DNA from: an uncultured Oscillospiraceae bacterium
GTDB taxonomy: Bacteria > Bacillota > Clostridia > Oscillospirales > Oscillospiraceae
Length of the DNA: 11,175 nt
Assembly (NCBI GenBank): GCA_934675115.1
Contig: CAKUPH010000069.1
Location: forward strand, 1-11,175
Direction of reading: 5' to 3'
Shown here: piece after piece, positions 7,124 to 11,175 of the stretch
Position numbering within the stretch: position 1 is the stretch's first letter
Layout of the letters: each line of letters opens with the position of its first letter
Program-made: the position numbers and the translations under genes
Notes under the pieces: generated by a model
The model's input: only the letters and a program-made list of their open reading frames with translations
Database searches by the model: none
Told to the model about the DNA's origin: nothing

Positions 7124-7156
7124 AAACTGCCGCAGAATTACATTCTGCGGCAGTTT
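7124..7156 (+). terminator. Rho-independent terminator closing the pyr operon, possibly bidirectional
   Basis: A 15-bp perfect stem (7124-7138 with 7142-7156) has a 3-nt loop. It begins 9 bp after the stop of the phosphatase-acetyltransferase gene. The T-tract after it is short and broken (tttctcattattt). On the minus strand the stem is followed by TTTGCT, so it may also serve the converging lipoprotein gene, whose stop codon is at 7161-7163. Confidence 0.85.
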
Positions 7157-7160
7157 CTCA

Positions 7161-7523
7161 TTATTTGCCCTGCATGGCCCGGCCCACATCATCCGCGGCG
7201 TTTTTCACAGCGTTGCCCGCGTCCTCAATGCCCCGGCCCACGGCGTTGCCCGCCCGGCCGATGGGGCTGTCGCTGGTGACGGCACCGCTGTTGTCCTCGG
7301 CGGCGTCCGGCTGGCCGTCGTTGTCCCGGTCGTTGGTGCCGCCCGCGCCGCCGCCGTTCATGGAGTCGTCCCCGGGGGCGGGGGAGACGGTCTGGCTGGG
7401 CGCGGCGGACTGGCTGGGGGAGACGCCGGGAGAGGCGGTATTCTTGTCCTTATCGCTGGCGCAGCCCGCCATGACAAGGGCCAGCGCCATGGTCAGCGCC
7501 AGCGCGGCAATTGATTTTTTCAT
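7161..7523 (-). CDS. Small secreted lipoprotein with Asp-rich loop and 11-residue repeats
   Basis: 120 residues. Residues 1-20 are a lipoprotein signal peptide (MKKS, a hydrophobic core, then VMAG), and Cys21 is the expected lipid anchor, so the mature protein should sit on the outer face of the cytoplasmic membrane. A Ser/Pro/Gln-rich spacer (31-50) and a Gly-rich stretch (57-62) follow. DRDNDGQPDAAED (65-77) has the D-x-D-x-D-G-x-x-D spacing of EF-hand or thrombospondin type 3 calcium loops. Residues 91-120 show an 11-residue repeat (AGNAVGRGIED, AGNAVKNAADD, then a partial VGRAMQGK) that would form an amphipathic helix. I do not recognise the family. The start at 7523 has AGGAGGA at 7531-7537 and gives a proper signal peptide; a longer frame to 7631 would bury it. 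No convincing promoter is seen upstream. Confidence 0.85.
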   Translation of the reverse strand: MKKSIAALALTMALALVMAGCASDKDKNTASPGVSPSQSAAPSQTVSPAPGDDSMNGGGAGGTNDRDNDGQPDAAEDNSGAVTSDSPIGRAGNAVGRGIEDAGNAVKNAADDVGRAMQGK

Positions 7524-7616
7524 AAATTCATCCTCCTGCTTTTTTCGGTGTGTTCCGCCGCTTATTGTGCGCAGGAGCGGGGCGAAAAAAACAGGAAAAA
7601 ATTTTTGAAAAAAGGC

Positions 7617-7645
7617 TTGCATTTTGGGCACAGCTATGGTACACT
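7617..7645 (+). promoter_or_regulatory. Sigma-A-type promoter of the desulfoferrodoxin-rubrerythrin operon
   Basis: TTGCAT (7617-7622) and TACACT (7640-7645) are separated by 17 bp, with A/T-rich tracts just upstream (7586-7613) that could act as an UP-like element. The leader to the first start codon would be ~57 nt. I see no clear operator palindrome around it. Confidence 0.7.
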
Positions 7646-7708
7646 CATCTCAGTTAAACAATAACAATTACTTTTAGCAATAAATAAACAAAACTGGGAG
7701 GAACTATA

Positions 7709-8080
7709 ATGGAACTGAAGCTGTATGTCTGCCGCCACTGCGGCAACGTGATCTGGAAGGTCGTTGACAAGGGCGTGCCCGTGACCTGCTGCGGCGAAAA
7801 GATGGAGGAGCTGGTGCCCGGCACCACCGACGCCGCCCGTGAAAAGCACGTGCCCGACATCAAGCGCGAGGGAGACACCGTGAAGATCACCGTGGGTTCC
7901 GTGGTGCACCCCATGCTGGAGGAGCACTACATCTCCATGATCGCCGCCGTGTCCGGCGACACCGCCACCGTCCGCTTCCCCAAGCCCGGCGACGAGCCCA
8001 CCCTGACGGTGGAGAGCCGTGAGCCGGTCACCGCCTACGAGATCTGCAACCTCCACGGCTACTGGAAGGGTCAGGAGTAA
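7709..8080 (+). CDS. dfx: Desulfoferrodoxin (superoxide reductase)
   Basis: Reduces superoxide to hydrogen peroxide without releasing oxygen, the usual route in strict anaerobes. 123 residues in two domains. The N-terminal desulforedoxin-like domain has all four rubredoxin-type iron ligands (Cys8, Cys11, Cys27, Cys28), so centre I is present and this is the two-iron form. The C-terminal catalytic domain has the iron ligands His47, His67, His73, Cys113 and His116, and the E-K-H-x-P loop (45-49) whose Glu and Lys act in catalysis. ATG at 7709 is preceded by GGGAGGA at a 6-nt spacing. It has its own promoter and is followed 37 bp later by rubrerythrin, the next enzyme of the detoxification route. 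Arg codons are only CGC and CGT, unlike the CGG-rich pyr genes, which suggests high expression. Confidence 0.96.
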   Translation: MELKLYVCRHCGNVIWKVVDKGVPVTCCGEKMEELVPGTTDAAREKHVPDIKREGDTVKITVGSVVHPMLEEHYISMIAAVSGDTATVRFPKPGDEPTLTVESREPVTAYEICNLHGYWKGQE

Positions 8081-8117
8081 TTCAAACCAACACTCAACTA
8101 ATTTATAAAAGGAGATC

Positions 8118-8657
8118 ATGAATATGGAACTGAGAGGAAGCAAGACCGAGGCCAATCTGTGGACTGCCTTTGCCGGCGAGAGCCAGGCCCGCAACAAATA
8201 CACCTATTTTGCCAGCCAGGCCCGCAAGGACGGCTACGAGCAGATCGCGGCCATCTTCGAGGAGACAGCCGGTAACGAGAAGGAGCACGCCAAGATGTGG
8301 TTCAAGGAGCTGGGCGGCATTGGCACCACCGCCGAGAACCTGAAGGCCGCCGCCGCGGGCGAGAACGAAGAGTGGACCGAGATGTATAAGGACATGGCCG
8401 CCACCGCCCGCGAGGAGGGCTTCGACCGCATCGCCCGCCTGTTTGAGATGGTGGGCGCCATCGAGAAGGAGCACGAGGAGCGCTACCTCAAGCTGCTGGG
8501 CAACGTGGAGAACGACATGGTGTTCTCCGCCGGCGAGGAGACCGTGTGGATCTGCCGCAACTGCGGCTATGTCTACGTGGGCAAGACCGCGCCCAAGGCG
8601 TGCCCCGTCTGCGCCCATCCCGGCTCTTACTTCGAGCGCCGCGCCGACAACTACTGA
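8118..8657 (+). CDS. rbr: Rubrerythrin (NADH-linked peroxidase type)
   Basis: Reduces hydrogen peroxide in the cytoplasm at a diiron site, with electrons entering through a rubredoxin-like domain. 179 residues, normal for classical rubrerythrin. The ferritin-like four-helix domain (~1-130) has AGESQARNKY with Glu21, the first E-x-x-H pair Glu54/His57 and the second Glu116/His119, plus the EEWTEMY region of the third helix. The rubredoxin domain is C-terminal, with CRNC at 146-149 and CPVC at 162-165. ATG at 8118 has AAGGAG just ahead (4 nt); a second in-frame ATG at 8124 has a more usual 10-nt spacing and could be the true start. No promoter or terminator separates it from desulfoferrodoxin, and a strong terminator follows. 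Codon use is strongly biased (all Arg codons CGC except one AGA near the start). Confidence 0.96.
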   Translation: MNMELRGSKTEANLWTAFAGESQARNKYTYFASQARKDGYEQIAAIFEETAGNEKEHAKMWFKELGGIGTTAENLKAAAAGENEEWTEMYKDMAATAREEGFDRIARLFEMVGAIEKEHEERYLKLLGNVENDMVFSAGEETVWICRNCGYVYVGKTAPKACPVCAHPGSYFERRADNY

Positions 8658-8665
8658 GAAACGCG

Positions 8666-8701
8666 AAAACGCCTCCGGACGTGAGTCCGGAGGCGTTTTT
8701 T
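8666..8701 (+). terminator. Rho-independent terminator after rubrerythrin
   Basis: A perfect 15-bp stem (8666-8680 with 8685-8699) has a GTGA loop and six T ending at 8701. It lies between the converging rubrerythrin and leuA genes. The reverse strand carries four T after the stem, so it may also act on leuA transcripts. Confidence 0.92.
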
Positions 8702-8716
8702 CGTATTCAGGCCGCT

Positions 8717-10396
8717 TTACTTGCGGACGGCCCGGTTGATGGCGGACAGGATGCCCTTAAGGGGGGCGAGGTTGATGTTGTGGCTGATGCCCACGCCGAA
8801 GAAGTCCCTGCCGTCCTTGTCCTGAAGGTGGATGTAGGCCACGGCCATGGAGTCGGAGCCGTCGGTGATGGCGTGCTCGGAGTAGTCGAGGAAGGTGAAC
8901 TTGTCGATCTTCTGGCCGTGGATGGCGTTGAAGAAGGCATCGATGGGGCCGTTGCCCTCGCCCTCCACGTCGAAGGTGGTGTCCGTGTGGCGGAGGGTGC
9001 CCTTGAAGGTGACGTGGGAGTGACCGTCCACCGTCTCCTCATGGAAGGAGTGCCGGAGCAGCTCGTAGGGCTTGTCGGCGTCGATGTACTCCGCCTTGAA
9101 CAGGTCGAAAACGCGCTGGGGGGCCAGCTCGGTGCCCACCCGGTCGGTTTCCGCCTGCACCACATGGCCGAACTCCGCCTGCATGGCCTTTGGCAGCTTG
9201 AAGCCGAAGCTCTGCTGCATGATGAAGGCCGCGCCGCCCTTGCCGGACTGGGAGTTGATGCGGATGATGGGCTCGTACTCCCGGCCCACGTCGGCGGGAT
9301 CGATGGGCAGGTAGGGGATCTCCCACATGTCGGTGCCGGACTCCCTCATGTACTGGGTGCCCTTGTTGATGGCGTCCTGATGGCTGCCGGAGAAGGCGGT
9401 GAACACCAGCTTGCCGGCGTAGGGCTGCCGGTCGCCCACGGGCATTTTTGTGCAGCGCTCGTACATCTCCTTGATCTCGTTCATGTTATGGAAGTCCAGC
9501 TTCGGGTCAATGCCCTGAGTCCACATGTTCATGGCCAGCGTGACCATATCCACGTTGCCGGTGCGCTCGCCGTTGCCGAAGAGGGTGGCCTCCACGCGGT
9601 CCGCTCCCGCCAGCAGGCCCATTTCGGTGGTGGCCACGCCGGTGCCCCGATCGTTGTGGGGGTGAAGGGAGATGATGGCCCGCTCCCGGCCGGGGAGCGT
9701 GCGGATGAAATATTCCAGCATGTCGGCGAACTGGTTGGGCATGCAGTTTTCCACGGTGGTGGGCAGGTTGAGGATAACGGGCTTGTCCGCGGTGGCGTGG
9801 AGGTGGTCCAGCACGGCGGAGCAGATCTCCACGGCGTAGTCCATCTCCGTGCCCATGAAGGATTCGGGGGAGTACTCATACCGCAGGTTCATGCCCTTGG
9901 CGATGACGGGCTGAGACATCTCGTAAATGAGGTCGGCGGCGTCGGTGGCGATCTTGGTGATGCCGTCGGTGTCCATGTGGAACACCACCTTGCGCTGGAG
10001 GGTGGAGGTGGAGTTGTAGAAGTGGAGAATGACGTTCTTTGCGCCCTCGATGGCCTCAAAGGTGCGGCGGATGAGGTGCTCGCGGGCCTGCACCAGCACC
10101 TGGATGGTCACGTCGTCTGGGATATGGCCGCCCTCGATGAGCTCGCGGCAGATCTCGTACTCCGTCTCGCTGGCGGAAGGAAAGCCGATCTCGATCTCCT
10201 TCACGCCGATGTCGATGAGGGTATGGAAATATTCCAGCTTTTCCTGAAGGTTCATGGGGTCCACCAGCGCCTGATTGCCGTCCCGCAGATCCACGGAGCA
10301 CCACGTGGGGGCGTGGGTGATCACATGGTCGGGCCAGGTGCGGTTCTCGATGGGCTGGGGCTGGAAGGGAATGTACTTCTGATAACCGGGTTTCAT
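8717..10396 (-). CDS. leuA: 2-isopropylmalate synthase (LeuA, long form)
   Basis: Condenses acetyl-CoA with 2-ketoisovalerate, the committed step of leucine synthesis. 559 residues, matching the long (yeast/actinobacterial-like) group that begins with a GYQKY...PFQP N-terminal extension. The catalytic TIM barrel has the DRE-TIM signature DLRDGNQ at 36-42 and the metal-binding HPHNDRGTG at 245-253, followed by LFGNGERTGNVD at 272-283. After a linker, the last ~130 residues have the look of the allosteric leucine-binding domain. The ATG at 10396 has GGAGGAG upstream at good spacing. The gene stands alone: leuB, leuC and leuD are not in the window. It is under control of a T-box leader, so it should be induced when leucyl-tRNA is uncharged, with leucine feedback at the protein level expected from the family. 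Confidence 0.96.
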   Translation of the reverse strand: MKPGYQKYIPFQPQPIENRTWPDHVITHAPTWCSVDLRDGNQALVDPMNLQEKLEYFHTLIDIGVKEIEIGFPSASETEYEICRELIEGGHIPDDVTIQVLVQAREHLIRRTFEAIEGAKNVILHFYNSTSTLQRKVVFHMDTDGITKIATDAADLIYEMSQPVIAKGMNLRYEYSPESFMGTEMDYAVEICSAVLDHLHATADKPVILNLPTTVENCMPNQFADMLEYFIRTLPGRERAIISLHPHNDRGTGVATTEMGLLAGADRVEATLFGNGERTGNVDMVTLAMNMWTQGIDPKLDFHNMNEIKEMYERCTKMPVGDRQPYAGKLVFTAFSGSHQDAINKGTQYMRESGTDMWEIPYLPIDPADVGREYEPIIRINSQSGKGGAAFIMQQSFGFKLPKAMQAEFGHVVQAETDRVGTELAPQRVFDLFKAEYIDADKPYELLRHSFHEETVDGHSHVTFKGTLRHTDTTFDVEGEGNGPIDAFFNAIHGQKIDKFTFLDYSEHAITDGSDSMAVAYIHLQDKDGRDFFGVGISHNINLAPLKGILSAINRAVRK

Positions 10397-10432
10397 AAAA
10401 AAGCTCCTCCTTTGAGCGGCCGGGGGAAAAGG

Positions 10433-10463
10433 AAAACGCCCCCGACAAAACTGTCAGGGGCGT
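10433..10463 (-). terminator. T-box-controlled attenuator of leuA
   Basis: The minus strand forms a 12-bp stem with one mismatch (10463-10452 with 10447-10436) and a 4-nt loop, followed by TTTT, then CC and more T. It starts 10 nt past the T-box sequence and 37 nt before the leuA ATG, the position of a T-box terminator that competes with the antiterminator. Confidence 0.88.
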
Positions 10464-10700
10464 AATAAACTTACGCGGTACCACCCTTGTTCCGCATTTG
10501 GTTGCCCAAATGCGCTTGCCGGCCTCTAACAAGGCCTTGACCTGTAACGTGGTCATGACGTCCGGCCCTACTGCGCAGCGGTTCGGGACGGCGGCTCCGG
10601 GGCCAGTATGCACACGGGAATCCGCACCGGCTTGCACCAGCCGCCGGCTCTCTGAAACGGATGGGTCCGTGTCTTCTTCCCATCAGCGCCTTTTGTGATG
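10433..10700 (-). ncRNA. T-box riboswitch leader of leuA (leucine type)
   Basis: The minus strand between the leuA promoter and gene carries the conserved T-box sequence ACAAGGGTGGTACCGCGT (10490-10473), which pairs with the free 3' end of uncharged tRNA. Upstream are the AGAGAG motif of stem I (10651-10646) followed by a GGCTGGTGCAAGCC hairpin, and the GCAGTAGG sequence usual at the 3' side of stem I. By comparison with T-box leaders as I remember them, the specifier is CTG at 10606-10604, just before CCCCGGAG, a leucine codon that agrees with leuA downstream. A terminator directly after the T-box completes the switch. The 5' end is set from the predicted promoter. Confidence 0.9.
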
Positions 10701-10706
10701 CATCAT

Positions 10707-10735
10707 ATTTTAGCGGAGCAAATGAAAAAAGTCAA
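10707..10735 (-). promoter_or_regulatory. Sigma-A-type promoter of the leuA T-box leader
   Basis: On the minus strand, TTGACT (10735-10730) and TAAAAT (10712-10707) are separated by 17 bp. Transcription should begin near 10700, giving a ~300-nt leader. It faces away from the tRNA promoter, and the two -35 boxes are only 23 bp apart. Confidence 0.78.
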
Positions 10736-10758
10736 GGGCAGAAAGTGCAAAATTTTCA

Positions 10759-10788
10759 TTGACAAAGTGGGTATCTATATGGTAAGAT
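10759..10788 (+). promoter_or_regulatory. Sigma-A-type promoter of the serine tRNA genes
   Basis: A perfect TTGACA (10759-10764) and TAAGAT (10783-10788) are separated by 18 bp. Transcription should start near 10795, about 24 bp ahead of the first tRNA. Confidence 0.75.
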
Positions 10789-10818
10789 AACTCTTGCATT
10801 TGGGCTGGCAGCCGATTC

Positions 10819-10905
10819 GGAGAGATGTCCGAGTGGTTTAAGGAGCCGGTCTTGAAAACCGGTGACTCGCAAGAGCCGTGGGTTCGAATCCCACTCTCTC
10901 CGCCA
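10819..10905 (+). tRNA. tRNA-Ser (anticodon UGA)
   Basis: A class II tRNA with CCA encoded (10903-10905). The acceptor arm GGAGAGA (10819-10825) pairs with TCTCTCC (10895-10901). The anticodon stem CCGGT/ACCGG holds the loop CTTGAAA, so the anticodon is TGA (10853-10855), reading UCA and related serine codons. A long variable arm (GACTCGCAAGAGCC region) is typical of serine tRNA, and the T-arm contains GGTTCGAATCC. Confidence 0.97.
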
Positions 10906-10940
10906 TATGTAAATTCCATAATTTTTATGTTTTTCGACCT

Positions 10941-11031
10941 GCGGAAGTACCCAAGAGGCCGAAGGGGCTCCCCTGCTAAGGGAGTAGGCGGTGAAAGCCG
11001 CGCGAGGGTTCAAATCCCTCCTTCCGCGCCA
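10941..11031 (+). tRNA. tRNA-Ser (anticodon GCU)
   Basis: A class II tRNA with CCA encoded (11029-11031). The acceptor arm GCGGAAG (10941-10947) pairs with CTTCCGC (11021-11027). The anticodon stem CTCCC/GGGAG holds the loop CTGCTAA, so the anticodon is GCT (10975-10977), reading AGC and AGU. A long variable arm and the T-arm GGGTTCAAATCCC are present. It starts 35 bp after the UGA serine tRNA with no terminator between them, so the two are probably co-transcribed. Confidence 0.97.
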
Positions 11032-11049
11032 TAAAGAATTACCGGTATA

Positions 11050-11118
11050 GATGCGTCTGGCGCAAAGCCAGGCGCATCAACCGTTTCCGGGCTTTTTTGA
11101 GCCCGGATTTCTTCTTTT
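11050..11118 (+). terminator. Tandem hairpins, probable terminator of the tRNA operon
   Basis: The first stem pairs 11050-11061 with 11067-11078 (12 pairs including one G-T, loop GCAAA) but has no T-run directly after it. The second pairs TCCGGGC (11086-11092) with GCCCGGA (11101-11107) around a T-rich loop and is followed by TTTCTTCTTTT (11108-11118). The second has the form of an intrinsic terminator. The first may be a processing or stabilising element. Confidence 0.6.
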
Positions 11119-11133
11119 GAACCATAGATTTTT

Positions 11134-11175
11134 ATGGAGGTTTCGGAGCAACTGACCGGATTTGAACTGGAGGAT
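11134..11175 (+). CDS. Possible start of a gene cut by the window edge
   Basis: An ATG after the tRNA terminator opens a frame, MEVSEQLTGFELED, that runs unbroken to the end of the window (14 codons). There is no good ribosome binding site ahead of it (ccatagattttt), and 14 codons are too few to judge coding or family. It may be a real gene start or a chance open frame. Confidence 0.25.
   Translation, partial: MEVSEQLTGFELED

Noticed and set aside
7524..7631. A longer start for the lipoprotein at 7631
   Set aside because: It would bury the signal peptide, and the ribosome binding site at 7531-7537 points to the start at 7523.
8546..10465. A very long open frame on the plus strand opposite leuA (639 codons)
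   Set aside because: It is the mirror of leuA in GC-rich DNA. It runs through the rubrerythrin end, a terminator and the T-box region, and its protein is low-complexity Gly/Val/His-rich without domains.
10825..11034. A 69-codon open frame on the plus strand across both tRNAs
   Set aside because: The stretch is fully explained by two tRNA genes with good cloverleaf pairing.
11145..11175. A tRNA T-loop-like string on the minus strand (GTTCAAATCC)
   Set aside because: The flanking bases do not form a T-arm stem (two of five pairs fail), and no acceptor arm is visible.

Overview
The window looks like a chromosomal segment of a high-GC, anaerobic, Gram-positive member of the Clostridia, most like the Oscillospiraceae (the Flavonifractor/Oscillibacter type). 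This is inferred from several things: strong AGGAGG ribosome binding sites, sigma-A-type promoters with 17-18 bp spacers, a Spo0A-type DNA-binding domain, the NAD-linked PyrK/PyrD (class 1B) dihydroorotate dehydrogenase, a desulfoferrodoxin plus rubrerythrin pair, and a T-box in front of leuA. I see no mobile element, CRISPR array, prophage or insertion sequence. It reads as ordinary core genome with a few accessory-type small genes.

Layout. (1) 5-1713, minus strand: a DUF378 small membrane protein, an orphan Spo0A C-terminal-domain protein and an unrecognised ~8-helix membrane protein. The last two each have a perfect or near-perfect intrinsic terminator. A clear promoter at 1685-1713 drives the membrane protein. 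(2) 1902-7156, plus strand: a pyrimidine operon, pyrC-pyrF-pyrK-pyrD, followed without a terminator by a two-domain histidine phosphatase-GNAT acetyltransferase protein. Its promoter at 1902-1930 is almost consensus and leaves only a ~30 nt leader, so there is no room for a PyrR attenuator. A 15-bp hairpin at 7124-7156 closes the operon and faces the next gene. (3) 7161-7523, minus strand: a small lipoprotein with an Asp-rich calcium-loop-like motif and an 11-residue C-terminal repeat. (4) 7617-8701, plus strand: a two-gene oxidative-stress operon (desulfoferrodoxin, rubrerythrin) with its own promoter and terminator. (5) 8717-10735, minus strand: leuA preceded by a T-box riboswitch, its terminator and its promoter. 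(6) 10759-11118, plus strand: two tandem serine tRNAs (UGA and GCU anticodons), with a divergent promoter and hairpins behind them. A possible start of another gene is cut by the window edge.

How the genes work together. PyrC makes dihydroorotate. PyrD with PyrK oxidises it to orotate using NAD+. PyrF converts OMP to UMP. carAB, pyrB and pyrE are not here and must lie elsewhere. Desulfoferrodoxin reduces superoxide to peroxide and rubrerythrin reduces the peroxide, so the pair forms a complete detoxification route for an anaerobe. LeuA commits carbon to leucine, and the T-box reads leucyl-tRNA charging; the proposed specifier codon is CUG. The points most worth a second look are the phosphatase-acetyltransferase fusion at the end of the pyr operon, the orphan Spo0A DNA-binding domain, the repeat-bearing lipoprotein and the T-box specifier.
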